This document shows, piece by piece, positions 50,790 to 62,539 of a DNA stretch of 64,000 bases. The stretch's first letter is position 1. Every line of letters begins with the position of its first letter. Source of the DNA: Halichoerus grypus (lineage: Eukaryota > Chordata > Mammalia > Carnivora > Phocidae). The stretch lies in the NCBI RefSeq assembly GCF_964656455.1, contig NC_135719.1, positions 6,427,163 to 6,491,162 of the forward strand. Reading direction: 5' to 3'. The notes under the pieces are model-generated. The model saw nothing but the letters and a program-made list of their open reading frames with translations, was not told the DNA's origin and did no database searches. Position numbers and translations under genes: made by a program.

Positions 50790-51215
50790 CTGGTTGAACT
50801 TTTAAAGTCCCCCCCCATCACCACCATTCATGTTGGAGTTCTAAACCCCAGGACCTCAGAATGTAACCTTATTTGAAAATAGGGCTTTTGCAAATGTAGT
50901 TAGTTAAGTTGAGGTCATTACAGTTGGTGTGAATATGACTATCATTATATGGGGAATCTTGGACACAGAGACACATGCACAACAAGTGTGCCGTGTGAAA
51001 ATGAAGGCAGAGCAGGGTGATAGAAGCTAAGGAACACCAAAAATTGTCAGCAAACCACCAGAAGCTAGGTGAGATTCTCACAGCCTCAAAGAAACTAACA
51101 CTGCCAGCACTGTGATCTTGGACTTCGAATCTCCAGAACTATAAAAATAAATTTTTGTTTAAGCTACTCAGTTTGTGCTACTTTTATAATCGGCAGCCCT
51201 GGCAAACTAATAAAG
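50790..51215 (+). mobile_element. MaLR (MLT1-type) solo LTR
   Basis: TTGGAGTTCTAAACCCCAGG, ACCTCAGAATGTAACCTTAT, GACACAGAGACACATGCACA, CAAACCACCAGAAGCTAGGT and TCCAGAACTATAAAAATAAA match MLT1-type LTR blocks. There is no internal retroviral sequence, so I call it a solo LTR. Confidence 0.88.
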
Positions 51216-51268
51216 AAGATGAAGAAAAGCAGACTGAAGATATATTTGAGGGCTCGAATTAATAGGAC

Positions 51269-51836
51269 TTTGCTGTGGTCTGAATGTTTATGTCCTCCCC
51301 TAAATGCACATGTTGGAATCCTAATGCCCAATGTGACAGTATTTGGAGGTGGGACCTTTGGAGATAATTAGGTCATGAGAGTAGAGCTCTCATGAATGGG
51401 ATTAGTCCCCTTATAAGAGATCCCACAGAGCTCTCTAGCCCCTTCCACCATGTAAGGATACAACATGAAGCCTGCAACCCAGACAGAAGAGGGCCTTCAT
51501 CTCACCATACTGGCACTCTCATCTCCGACTTCTAGCCTCAGAACCATGAGAAATAAATGTTCCTCATTTATAAGCCACCCAGTCTGTCATATTTTCTTTT
51601 CTTTTTTTTTCAAAGATTTTACTTATTCATTAGAGAGAGAGAGAAAGAGAGAACACACAAGCAGGGGGAGAGGCAGAGGGAGAGGGAGAAGCAGACTCCC
51701 CACCGAGCCGGGAGCCCGACGTGGGGCTCGATCCCAGGACCTGGAGATCACGACCTGAGTCGAAGGCAGACGCTTAACCATCTGAGCCACCCAGGCGCCC
51801 CTGTCGTATTATAGCAGCCTGAATGGACTAAGACAG
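51269..51836 (+). mobile_element. MaLR (MST/MLT1-type) solo LTR carrying a SINE
   Basis: Starts TGCTGTGGTCTGAATGTTTA, continues AATGGGATTAGTCCCCTTAT and TTTATAAGCCACCCAGTCTG. After the SINE it ends GAATGGACTAAGACA. The TG...CA termini are intact. It is a different subtype from the neighbouring LTR. Confidence 0.92.
51596..51801 (-). mobile_element. Can-SINE inside the LTR
   Basis: T-rich start, AAAGATTTTACTTATTCATT, ending GAGCCACCCAGGCGCCCC. CTGTCRTATT is found on both sides. Confidence 0.95.
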
Positions 51837-51974
51837 ACCTCCACATGGTTTAGAAGTGAAAAGGGGGTGGTGCTGAAGAAAAAGAAATCAAGAACTCTTA
51901 CACTTCTGGCTTAAGCAACTAACTGGATAGATGGTGGCACCAGCCACTGACATGGTGAAAATCTGGTATTAAGC

Positions 51975-52055
51975 ATCTAAATCACCCAGAGGGCTTGTTA
52001 AAACAAATTGCAAGGCCCCAGTTTTTGATTTAGCAAATCTGCCGTGGGACTCAGA
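51975..52055 (-). repeat. MER5-like hAT fragment
   Basis: AATCACCCAGAGGGCTTGTT and AAACAAATTGCAAGGCCCCA resemble part of a MER5-type non-autonomous hAT element. Short; moderate support. Confidence 0.5.
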
Positions 52056-52439
52056 ACTACTACTCTTAAGATATCCAAGTGGAAATGCCAAGTAGTCAAC
52101 TGGATATGCCAAAATGGAACCTGGGAAGAGTTCAATGGGAACACAGGAGATGATTCAGGAAGAGACATAAAGAGAGGAGAAACACCAACATTCAAGGATT
52201 AAAAAGAGAAGCAGAAGCCAGCAAAGATGGAGAAGGTGACAATATCCAGAGAAATGAATGTCACAGAAGCCAAGATGAATAAAACTGAATCTGTTCTCTT
52301 CCGCAACTACATGGGCCTGGTCTTTCTGACTAGAGTCTGTTTATCTCCCTTTTTAAATAGGTAATAAGGAAGTACCTGACTTCTCCACTTGGAACTGCCA
52401 GCAGAATACTCAGCCCTTGACATAGCCCTCAGAGAAGGG

Positions 52440-52670
52440 TAGTTTTCAACCAGCGCTGAATTTGTCCCTCCTCCCAACCCCCAGAGTACACTGGGCAATG
52501 CTTGGAGACATTTTCAGTTGTCATAACTGGAAGGGTATTACGATCATCTAATGGATAGGACTAGGGATGCTCCTAAAACACCCTACAGGATGTTTTAGGC
52601 ACAGGACAACACCCCTCGACAAAGAATTATCCAGTCCAAAACGTGAACAGTGCAAAGGCTGAGAAACCCC
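52440..52670 (+). mobile_element. MER20 DNA transposon (hAT-Charlie)
   Basis: TGCTTGGAGACATTTTCAGT, TGTCATAACTGGAAGGGTAT, GGACTAGGGATGCTCCTAAA and CAAAGAATTATCCAGTCCAA, ending GCTGAGAAACCCC, match MER20 nearly full length. Confidence 0.92.
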
Positions 52671-52839
52671 GACTCTACTTTTTTTAAAATTTTTTATCCT
52701 CATTTTATTTTAATTCATTTTTAACTTTTTTTTTTTAATAAAATAATACACCACAAATTTCTAATTCATATTTGGCCTTTCAAAAGAAACAGAAAAAAAT
52801 CCTGTAGGTTTTCCAATGGCATTTCTAAAATTCGGGGTT

Positions 52840-53370
52840 TTTTTTCCGGTTTCTTTTTTTTATTTAAATTCAATTAATTAACACATATTATTGGTTTTAG
52901 AGGTGGAGGTCAGTGATTCATTAGTCTTATATAATACCCAGTGCTCATTACATCACGTGTCCTCCTTCATGTCCAGCACCCAGTTACCCCATTCCTCTAC
53001 CCCTTCCCCCTCCAGCCACCCTCTGTTTCCTACGATTAAGAGTCTCTTATGGTTTGTTTCCCTCTCTGATTTTGTCTTTTTCCCCCCCTCTTCCCCTATG
53101 ATCCTGTTTTCTTAAATTCCACATATGAGTGAGATCATATAATTGTCTTTTCCTGATTGACTTATTTCGCTTAGCATAATACTCTAATTCCATCCACATC
53201 GTTGCAAATGGCAAGATTTCTTTTCTTTTTCTTTTTTTGATGGCTTAGTATTCCATTGAGTATATATATCATATCTTCTTTATTCATTCATTTGTCGATG
53301 GGCATCTGGGCTCTTTCCATAGTTTGGCTGTTGTGGACACTGCTGCTATAAACACTGAAACCCTGACTCT
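52840..53370 (-). mobile_element. LINE-1 3' end, carnivore type
   Basis: ACCCAGTGCTCATTACATCA, AAGAGTCTCTTATGGTTTGT, CACATATGAGTGAGATCATA and GGCTTAGTATTCCATTGAGT are the reverse of the young carnivore L1 3' region. Sense to FANCI. Confidence 0.93.
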
Positions 53371-53394
53371 TCTTGAAACAATTTCAGTTTCATT

Positions 53395-53620
53395 AGAAGG
53401 CAGTATGGCATGGGGAAAAAAAAAAAAAAAAAACTGGACCTAGAATCAGATGATGAATCCTGGCCATGCCATTTACTGGCTTCATAATCTCAGTCAAGTT
53501 ATTTCACTGTATGTGTGTCCATTTCCCTACCTCCAAGGACAGTTAGGAGGATTCAATTAGATGACAGGAGAGAATTAACACACAGGTACTCAACGAATAG
53601 TTCTCTTCTACTCCCTCTGT
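53395..53620 (+). repeat. MIR SINE
   Basis: GACCTAGAATCAGATGATGA, ATGCCATTTACTGGCTTCAT and CTCAGTCAAGTTATTTCACT, a diverged MIR core, interrupted early by a poly(A). Confidence 0.8.
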
Positions 53621-53864
53621 CCTCTGCTCTCCTTCCTCCCTCCACTTACATAATCTTTCCTCTTCCTTTTTCACTTTATGCTTTTTACTGCATTTACTGC
53701 ATTTTAAAACACAAAAGTAAACGAAGTAAGATTATGTATCCATATTACTTTGGAAGGCTTTAACATTTTTCTTTTAATTGGTAGACTGAAACTATCAAGT
53801 TAATGGCACAGTCCAGATATAGACTTTTTTTTTTTTTTTTAAATAGAACAGCCCTCATTTTGCA

Positions 53865-55300
53865 ATGTCTGATGTTTCCTCATGATTACACTGAGTTTAT
53901 GCATTCTCAGTCAGAACACAGGTGATACTGTGTCCTTCTCATAGTATCACACCTGGAGGCATGTGATGTCCATCTATCCCTCACTGGTAATATTAATTCT
54001 GGTCACTCAGTCAAATGTTTTGCTTGATTTTCCCACTTTATAATTACAACCAGTGAGCAGTTTGTAGGGAGACACTTTGACCATGCACATATCCTGCTCC
54101 TCATCTAGTTTTCCCCTTGTATAATGGAAAAGCCCAGCAACAACTACCATTAACAGGTTATCAAAGTCAATACCACCAGGAATGACACAGACATCATGAG
54201 CCCAGCGATACAATACACTTGAAAAAGGCAAGGCACCATCTCTGGGGTCCTTCTACCAGGGATGAGACCTCAGTCCAATCATGAGACACACCAGGCAGGC
54301 ACCAACTGAGGGACATTCAGCAAAATAACTGATCAATACTCCTCAGGGTTATCAAGATCATGAGAAACAAAGACAGACTGAGGAATGCTGCAAACTCAAA
54401 AATCAGGGAAAAATAACAAGTGCAATGTAGTATGCTGAGTGGGATTCTTGGGGGAAAAAATGACATCAGTGGAAAAACTACCATATAGAGTCTGAATAGG
54501 GTCTTTAGGTTTGCTAATGGTATTGTACCCATGTTAATTTCTTGATTCTTAAAATTCTAAGGTTATGTAAGATGCTATGGGAGGGATACACACAACTTTT
54601 TTTTTTTTCTTTTTTTTTAAAGATTTTATTTATTTATTTGAGAAAGAGAGAGAATGAGAGACAGAGAGCATGAGAGGGAGGAGGGTCAGAGGGAGAAGCA
54701 GACTCCCTGCCAAACAGGGAGCCCGATGCGGAACTCGATCCCGGGACTCCAGGATCATGACCTGAGCCGAAGGCAGTCGCTTAACCAACTGAGCCACCCA
54801 GGCGCCCCACACAACTTTTCTGTAAGTCTAAAAGTAGCTCAAAATAAAAAGCAAAAAAAAAGAAAGAAAAAGAAAATTCTCCCTGGATTTAGCATCCACT
54901 GGTTTCTTGCCTGATCCAATCTTCATCATGACAGCTGCAAAATGATGATTTTCTAATGCTAGCACAGTAAGCAAGAGACCTTCCTTCTCCCTAAAATTTA
55001 TTTATTATCAGTATGGAATCACAAATTTATTTTTCAAAGTCTTATAATTCATAACTGAACTTAATTATTTTGATGTTCTAATAGCCTCAGATCTAGGTGG
55101 TAGAACCCCTCTGAGTTAGATCATATGTCCTTGTGACATGCCCTCATCATTTTTTCTGAGCACTTCTTTACTTTCTGGCTCAGCAAGATGTTCCAGGCTC
55201 ATCTTGTATCTATCATGGCCCACTCTTGAAAGCAGCCATTTCTCTGAAAAGCCCTGGTTCCTTTTAGTGAGGAATGAGTATTAGAGACCAAAGATCTAAG
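53865..55300 (+). repeat. Old interspersed repeat pair, one inside the other
   Basis: CTGATGTTTCCTCATGATTA, then GGAGACACTTTGACCATGCA, then TTTAGCATCCACTGGTTTCT belong to one ancient repeat I recognise but cannot name safely. Between about 54120 and 54860 sits a second repeat with GAGGGACATTCAGCAAAATA and TGTACCCATGTTAATTTCTT blocks. Confidence 0.5.
54601..54808 (-). mobile_element. Can-SINE (SINEC)
   Basis: T-rich start, AAAGATTTTATTTATTTATT, ending GAGCCACCCAGGCGCCCC. ACACAACTTTT is duplicated. Confidence 0.95.
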
Positions 55301-55370
55301 TCATGGCTGTGCTTGTTACTACTGTGGCATCTTTGTTGCCACATCTTAGGTCTTTCAGTGAACAGAGCTA

Positions 55371-55452
55371 AATATATATATATATATGCATGTATATGTA
55401 AATACATACAAATATACATGTATGTGTAGATATGCATATATGTACACATATG
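55371..55452. repeat. TATATG/TACATA microsatellite
   Basis: (TA)n followed by imperfect ATGTATATG/CATATGTACA units. Confidence 0.85.
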
Positions 55453-56574
55453 TGAGAAGTCATTAAGTTCATATCAACACTTCCATTTCTAATTAATCCC
55501 CACAGGGTTCTTTCTTGCCTTCCTATATCCTATATTTGTCCCTTCTACCACAGTAGAAATGCTGACTTCCCAACGTCAACACATTTACTCATTTGCTGAA
55601 CCCTGTAATACATCTAAAATCATTTCAGAATTGCTTTGCACATATCACTACATTAAATAATCCTATTTAAAAACTTCATGGTTTATTTATATTTCTCCCT
55701 TCAGTCCTCTGCCCAAGACTGAGGGTATATAGTCAAATACTTGGATTAGTTCTTTTTTTCTACCTCCTCACCTTCAGTATGGTTATGGAATTCTTCCTGA
55801 GTTTCTTTTTTGTAAGGATACACAGATATATGTATGCTTTATTTCCCTTCTTTCTTATATAAAAGGTAGAAAGTACACATTTTTCATTTTGCCTTTTTAA
55901 CTTAATATCTCCTGGAAATCATTATCAGTCCATAGTGAACTTCATTCTTTTTTACAGATTCAAGCACATAGTGCATAATATAATTTCATATTGTTGGAGG
56001 TACATCTTTAGGGTATTCCTAGATGTGGGATGAGTGGGTTGAGGGGAAATATATTTAAGTAGTTTTGTTAGATAGCATCAAATTCTAATCATGGTCTTAC
56101 CATTTTTGCATTCCTACCAGCAATGTATGAGTGACTCTTTCCCCAATCTCACCAAGAGTGTATAGACAAGGTGTTCATTTTTTTCCTACTCTGACAGATA
56201 ATAGTAGCAGTTTCATTTTAATTAGTATTTCTCTTACGAGTGAAGCATCTTTTCTTATGTTTACAGCCATTTTTATGTCTTTTTGTCATTATCCTCTTCA
56301 TTCCTTTTGCTCTTTTTCTATGGGATTTTTGGCCTCCCCCCTCAATTATTATTAGTTATCTATGAATTAGGGATATTAACCCTTTATCTGTGGTACGTTG
56401 CAACTATCTTCTCCCAATTTGTCATCTGTGTTTTGATTCTGCTTATGGTGTTTTTGGTCATGTAAATTTTACTTATATGTAGGTAAATTTATCAATCTTT
56501 TAGTGTATCTAGATTTTGAGTCCTAGAAAAGCCTTCTCTGCACTGAAATTAAAAAGAGGAATCTCAACCATTTT

Positions 56575-56751
56575 CTTCTAATATTTAGATTTAAGATTTA
56601 GAGAGAGTGCACACACAAGGGGGAAGGGACAAGCAGACTTCCCACTGAGCACAGAGCCTGAAAAGGAGGGGGCGGGGCTTGATCCTAGGACCCTGAAATC
56701 ATGACCTGAGGTGCAATCAGACACTTAAACGACTGAGCCACCCAGGTACCC
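56575..56751 (-). mobile_element. Can-SINE (SINEC), older
   Basis: TTTAGATTTAAGATTTAGAG start and GAGCCACCCAGGTACCCT end. Confidence 0.88.
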
Positions 56752-57734
56752 TAGATTTTTTTTTTTTTTACATTTAGACCTGATTCGTGTGGAGCTTATT
56801 CTTGAACAGTATATGAAGAATAAATCTAATTTTATCTATTTTTTTCCTAAATGGCTATCTAGTTGTCCCAACACCATTTATTAAATACGATCTTTGTCCC
56901 AATTATTTGGAATACCACTTTATCATATACTAAATTTTATATGTAGTTGGGTCTATTTTGAGACTTTGTTATTCCATTATCTGTTCTTCTCTTCATGCAC
57001 CAATACCACACTGAATTAGAGAGGATTTTTGGTACATTTAGTATCTTGTAGGGTTGGTCCTTCCTCAGATATCTTCCATTTCAGTGTTTTCCTAGCTATT
57101 CTTGCCTATTTTTCTATATGAACTTCGTTTCTGCTATGTGTATGAAATGCTATTTTTACATAATTTTGTATTCTGCTACCTTGCTGACTTCTTGTTGTAG
57201 ATGGTTTGATCACAGATTCTTCAGGGTTTTCCAGGTATACTAGTATGACATCTGCAAAGACAGATGGTTTTATACCTTTTTTTCCTATTCCTATGCCTTT
57301 CATTGTTTTCTCTAGTTTAACTGCATTGGCTCACAGACCAGGACAACGTTAAATCACAGTGGAAAGAGTAGGCTGCCTGGTTCCTGATCTCAGTAGTCTC
57401 ATTACCATGCCCCTAGGGTTTCCCATTGAGATGCTGACTTTAGGATTTACACATACATTTTATCATGTTAAGGAAATAGACCCCCAATCCCATTTTCTCA
57501 AAGAGTTTTTACCAGGAATGGGTGATTTTTTCAAAGGCTTTCTCTAACTTATGAAGATAATCATAGGGTCTTTGGAGTAATAGACTTTCTAACACTGAAC
57601 CAACTTTGTATTTCTGGAATAAATTCCACTTAGTCATGACATATTTTCTTTTCATGTGGTATTGGAATCTGTTCCCTAGTATTTAAGATTTTTGCATCAA
57701 TGTCCGTAAATGAAAATACCCTTTAATTTTCTTT

Positions 57735-57914
57735 TTCTATTTTTTTTTTTAAGATTTTATTTATTTGTCAGAGAGAGAGAGTGTGCAGCAGGCAGAGGGA
57801 GAAGCAAGCTCCCCGCTGAGCAAGGAGCCCAATGTGGGGCTCAATCCCAGGATCCTGGGATCATGACCTGAGCTGAAGGCAGACGCCCAACTGACTGAGC
57901 CACCCAGGCATCCC
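57735..57914 (-). mobile_element. Can-SINE (SINEC)
   Basis: Poly(T), AAGATTTTATTTATTTGTCA, ending GAGCCACCCAGGCATCCC. Confidence 0.94.
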
Positions 57915-57925
57915 ATATGCTATCT

Positions 57926-57993
57926 TTTTTTTTTTAAGATTTTATTTATTTATTTATTTGACAGGGAGAGACACAGCCACCCAGGCTCCCCTC
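57926..57993 (-). mobile_element. Can-SINE remnant with the body deleted
   Basis: Poly(T), AAGATTTTATTTATTTATTT, GACAGGGAGAGACACAG, then directly CCACCCAGGCTCCCC. Tail and head are joined with about 130 nt missing. The TATGCTATCTTT duplication still flanks it (57917 and 57999). Confidence 0.92.
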
Positions 57994-58395
57994 CTGTATG
58001 CTATCTTTATCAGGTTTAGGGTATCAAGGTTATGCTTTATAAAAGCATCTAGAAGTTTTCCTTATGTATGTACATTTTTTTCTGTGTTATATACGCTGTC
58101 AAAAAATTCTGTAGCATTGAGACTGTCTATCTCTAATCTCTGATTTCTAAGAGTTTGGTAGAAGTCTCCTATGAAATTATCTGAGCCTGGTGTTTCTTGT
58201 GAATTAACTACTTAACTCTTTTTCTTCTATATAAATTGGTCTGGTTAAGCTTTCCATCTCAAATTGGGTCAATTTTATTAACCTCTGTGTTCTTAATTAC
58301 CCATTTCCTCTAGATTTTCAAATTTATTTGCATAAATGTGTACAAAGTAGTCTCTTAGTATTTTTGACATTTTCTCTTTATTAATAGTTATTTCC

Positions 58396-58555
58396 GGGGC
58401 GCCTGGTTGGCTTGATCAGTTAAGCATCTGACTTTAGCTCAGGTCATGATCTTGGGATCCTGGGATCAAGCCCCGACTTGGGCTCCAGGAGTCTGTTTGT
58501 CCCTCTCCCCCGCCCCTCCCCCTGCTCATGCTCTCAAATAAAAATCTTTTAGAAA
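58396..58555 (+). mobile_element. Can-SINE (SINEC)
   Basis: GGGGCGCCTGGTTGGCTTGA head and CTCAAATAAAAATCTTTTAG tail. Confidence 0.93.
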
Positions 58556-58566
58556 AAGGTTATTTC

Positions 58567-58763
58567 GGGGCGCCTGGGTGGCTCAGTCGTTAAGCATCTG
58601 CCTTCGGCTCAGGTCATGATCTCGGGGTCCTGGGATCGAGCCCCGCATCGGGCTCCCTGCTCCGCGGGAAGCCTGCTTCTCCCTCTCCTGCTCCCCCTGC
58701 TTGTGTTCCCTCTCTCGCTGTGTCTCTCTGTCAAATAAATAAATAAAATCTTTAAAAAAAGAA
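58567..58763 (+). mobile_element. Can-SINE (SINEC), arctoid-type body, young-looking
   Basis: GGGGCGCCTGGGTGGCTCAG, CCGCGGGAAGCCTGCTTCTC, AAATAAATAAATAAAATC. The AAAAAGGTTATTTC duplication brackets it and derives from the tail of the previous SINE. Confidence 0.97.
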
Positions 58764-59156
58764 AAAGGTTATTTCCCCCTTCTCATTTCTTATTTTGTAC
58801 ATTTGTGTTTAGCACATTACTTTCTTGATTAGATAATGGTTTTGTCTATTTTTTTCAAAGAATCAGGCTTTTGATGTATTAATTTGATCTACTGGTTTTC
58901 TGTTCTCTACTTGATTAGTTTCCACTTTCATTTTAGTAGTTTCTTCTTTGTGTCTTTCTTTTGTTTACTGCTCTTTCAATAATTTAATTCATTTATTTTA
59001 TTTCTTAATTGACTTAGGTGATTTTTAAAAGTATTCCACAGACTGATATGTAGTGTTCTCATTATTTTTTAGAAGTCCTGTAATTTCTGTTGGTATATTC
59101 CTTTTTATCAAAAAGTTTTTTAGAAGGTATTTTATTTCAAGGTAGAAAACCTTTTT

Positions 59157-59335
59157 GGGGTACCTGGGTGGCTCAGTCAGTTAAGTGCCAGCTCTTGATT
59201 TTGGCTCAGGTCATGATCTCAGGATTGGGGATCAAGCCCTGCATCAGGCTCCACGCTCAGTGGGGAGTCTACCTAAGATTCTTTCTCTCTTTCCCTCTGC
59301 CCCTCCTCTCTCTCTCAAACAAAACAAAACAAAAC
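59157..59335 (+). mobile_element. Can-SINE (SINEC)
   Basis: GGGGTACCTGGGTGGCTCAG head and CAAACAAAACAAAACAAAAC tail. Confidence 0.92.
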
Positions 59336-59525
59336 ACTTTTTTACTTTTTATTTCATTTCTCATTTCTAGTTTTTACTGAGTTGTGATCAAAGAGGGTGG
59401 TTTATGTATTTCTACCTTATGGGACCTATCAATGTTTTCTTTGTGCTCTAGTATATGACACAATGATCATTTTTTGTGAACATTTTACATGTTTAAGAAG
59501 ATATATATATATTTCTTTAAAGATC

Positions 59526-59625
59526 TATTTTTTTTAAGTAAGCTCTACACTCAATGTGGGGGGTCAAACTCACAATCCCAAGATCAAGAGTTGCATGCTC
59601 TACTGACTGAGCTAGCCAGGCACCC
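59526..59625 (-). mobile_element. Short SINEC copy
   Basis: TTTTAAGTAAGCTCTACACT start and GAGCTAGCCAGGCACCC end. GAAGATATAT is repeated on both sides. Confidence 0.92.
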
Positions 59626-60064
59626 TGAAGATATATTCTCTTAGTAAAGTCTTCCCACATACTTTAAGTACTCTTCATATTTACCATCTCTTTACAATCT
59701 TTGCTTTGTTTAGGTATCCCAAGGTCTGTATTCCACTTTCACTGATTTCCTCTTTAGCAGTGTTTAGTCTACTGTTAACTATCAAGGTTTTCATTTCTAG
59801 AAGTTTTCTGATTGTTTTCCAAATCTATTCCTTCTTATTTTATGGATTCTACTTCTTCGCTGATATATTTGAATATGTTAAAAATCACATTAAGTATTTG
59901 TGTGAAATATAAAGTCCCTTTTAGATTCCTCTAGTCTCTCTAAATCTTCGAATGTGAATTTTCCTATTGCTGGATATGTCAGTCTGTCTTGCCATGGACT
60001 TCTTTATGTGTTTTATACTTTATTTTAAGCACATCTTCTTTGGACATTTTATTAAATAAAGTGA

Positions 60065-61555
60065 AGTATATATTGCTGGAATACTTAACAAATTTGTAGA
60101 AGATATAAAAAAAATGACATACACTGGTCAACAGAATCAAGATACAAAAAGATCTTGATGGAGTAAAATGAAATTAATTTAAAAAGATAATTAACAGATA
60201 CAAATGTAAAATTTTGTATGTGGGTTCTAAAAACTAACTATAGAAATTCAGAGATGAAGGAACTAGCCTAATATCAACATGTGCAAAAATGAGTTGGGGT
60301 TTTTGGTTGCTTGCAAGAGCAATAGGACAACAGTATGATATTGTGGCCAACAAGCTGATTCTGCATTAATGGAGAAATAAGAGAAACATTAGTCCATTCT
60401 ACTCTAGTGGTAGAAAACATGTGAAGTCCTGTGTTCAATTTAAGGTATAAAACTTAAAATGGAAATGTTAACAGAAATGTTCAGAAGACTGTGTCCATAT
60501 TGGTGAAGGAACTTTGCTAACATTTCTCAGTATCTGTTAGATATTAGATGGTTTACGAGCATTAACTCATTCCATCTTTACAAAAACCAAGAGATAGGGA
60601 TCCTTCCTAGGGATAAGTAAGAATCAGAGAAGTAATTCACAGCATCTATTTATATCATGAATTTTGTTCTAATTCTTAGTTTTACTTAAAATGTTAAAGC
60701 CTCTTCAAACTCCTTTTGGAAGCATATAAAACACAAATTCTAAATCAATACATTAATTAAAAGCTAGTTTTAACCGAATCTTAAATGTCTATAGAATGAT
60801 CCAAGTTGAAATTCATGCAGTGGATTGTCTCAAAAAGGTGCTACAAAAGCAATCCTGTGTAACAACAACAACAAAAAAAAAACAAAAAAAAACCCAACCA
60901 ACCAAAAACAGAGCCTGAGTCCATGCCTGCAACAATTCCCAATAGTGTCACATATTAACAGAGATTACAAGCTAGATTATACCTAGCTTCAATGACCACA
61001 ACACAAGCATGCAAAAATTCCTTTAAAAACATGACACTCAAAGTCTTAACTTGTTCAGACATACATATTAATGTTTAGAGTTAATGTTAAGCAGGGATTC
61101 CTTTCCATGCAGGAATCTGAATAAGCTGAGATCACTTATTATGGAAAAAGGGAAGTATATCAGGAGAGTAAGAAGATTCAAATAATAACTTAAAAATATT
61201 TTACTGCTTCTAATCTTCTTTAAAGGAAAATATTAATAAAGGAATATCAATAGGCAAAATGTCTCATATGTAACTATAGTCCGGATATTCTCTTCAAATA
61301 GGATTGTTCTAAGAACCTTGAAAGTACACTAATTTGTTTATATACATACAGTTGCATAAATGTTTAAATGTTATATAGTTGTAGACGAATGTTGTCTACT
61401 TCTCTTCCTCATTTCTTTACATCTGAGTTATCAAATAAATCATTGTCTCCTAAGGAGAGTGGAGGTAGATGAAGTGGCAGAATAATTTTTCTAACATGTC
61501 CTGTGAATTTGTCATCATGCTTGACATTTGGTTTTAGGAGAACATGCTTCCTAAT
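60065..61555. other. Intron 2 sequence next to exon 2, mostly unassigned
   Basis: About 60540-60640 (GAGCATTAACTCATTCCATC, CTTTACAAAAACCAAGAGAT) looks like a reversed MIR. An A/AAC-rich run lies at 60860-60910. Nothing else is recognised. Confidence 0.5.
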
Positions 61556-61561
61556 ACTTAC

Positions 61562-61664
61562 ATAATCTTCTTTCAGGGTCTGAAGAAATTCCTGCAGTCT
61601 ATCTGCTGTTTTCTCTGATGCTAGAGATATTATTTTCTGGTCCATTGTTGCACATATCAGGGAA
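61562..61664 (-). CDS. FANCI: FANCI exon 2: 19 nt 5' UTR plus start codon, residues 1-28
   Basis: The ATG is at 61645-61643 in context GCAACAATGG, with G at +4. The translation begins [20 protein letters not shown] and ends at DY. The acceptor CTTTCCCTACAG lies just above 61664 and the donor GTAAGT just below 61562. The exon ends in phase 0. An open frame runs past the donor, but those residues are intronic. The start matches the known FANCI N-terminus (MDQKI), so the choice is secure. The promoter and exon 1 are outside the window. Confidence 0.96.
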
Positions 61665-61811
61665 CTGTAGGGAAAGTATCAGAGCTGGATGAAACTTCCA
61701 GAAGTAAACAATTATTTTCTCTAAATGATTATTTTCTTTCCTGTTAACTATTTCATACATATTATAGACCATGTAACAGTGGGTACTCATTAGTATGAGT
61801 AGGTGATTCTT

Positions 61812-62013
61812 TTTTTTTTTTTTTTTTTAAGATTTTTATTTATTTATTTGTGAGAGAGAGAGAGAGAGCACAAGCAGGGGGAGCAGCAGAGGGAGAGGGA
61901 GAAGCAGGCTCCTCACTGAGCAAGGAGCCCGATGTGGGACTCGATCCCAGGACCCTGGGATCATGACCTGAGCCGAAGGCAGACGCTTAACAACCGAGCC
62001 ACCCAGGCGTCCC
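61812..62013 (-). mobile_element. Can-SINE (SINEC) in intron 1, about 150 nt upstream of exon 2
   Basis: Poly(T), AAGATTTTTATTTATTTATT, ending GAGCCACCCAGGCGTCCC. A perfect 21-bp target duplication occupies 61791-61811 and 62014-62034, the longest in the window. Confidence 0.97.
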
Positions 62014-62307
62014 TAGTATGAGTAGGTGATTCTTATCCAAGCCAAAATAATCTGGAGAATTCCCTGGAATTTCCATATTAGAAACTTGTATTCTAATCAA
62101 GTAGTCTCATAATTTTTGCCCACATTTTTATATTTTTTTAGCATCTCCCTAGCACACTGCCTAGAACAAAGCTGCCACATAACAGTATATCAAATAATTA
62201 TAAACATATACACAAGAATATGTATTATAAGCTTAAAGTAGTATTTGATAAATGAATAAATCAACAACACTGTAAATGCAAAGTGCCAATTAAATGGTAT
62301 AAAAACA

Positions 62308-62488
62308 GGGTGCCTGGGTGGCTCAGCTGGTTAAGAGTCTGCCTTTGGCTCAGGTCATGATCTCAGGGTCCTAAGATCAAGTCCTGCATCAGGCTCCCTG
62401 CTCAGAGGGGAGTCTGCTTCTCCCTCTGCCCCTCCCCTCGCTTGTGCACACTCTCTTGCTCTCTCTAAAAAAATAAATTAAAAAAAAA
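62308..62488 (+). mobile_element. Can-SINE (SINEC)
   Basis: GGGTGCCTGGGTGGCTCAGC head. The TAAATGGTATAAAAAC duplication sits on both sides (62291 and about 62490). Confidence 0.96.
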
Positions 62489-62539
62489 TAAATGGTATAA
62501 AAACAAATGAGAAATTAACAAGACTAATGAAATAAATGT

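Larger units (their letters stand above)
55640..60060 (-). mobile_element. LINE-1, minus orientation, with nested SINEs
   Basis: Antisense L1 landmarks occur in order: GGGATATTAACCCTTTATCT, TAGTTGTCCCAACACCATTT, CCTTGCTGACTTCTTGTTGT, ATTCTTGCCTATTTTTCTAT, AATCAGGCTTTTGATGTATT. It is sense to FANCI and the largest repeat of intron 2. No long frame remains. Confidence 0.8.

Noticed and set aside
50790..51836. A complete endogenous retrovirus between the two LTRs
   Set aside because: The LTRs are of different subtypes, lie 50 nt apart and have no internal gag or pol sequence between them.
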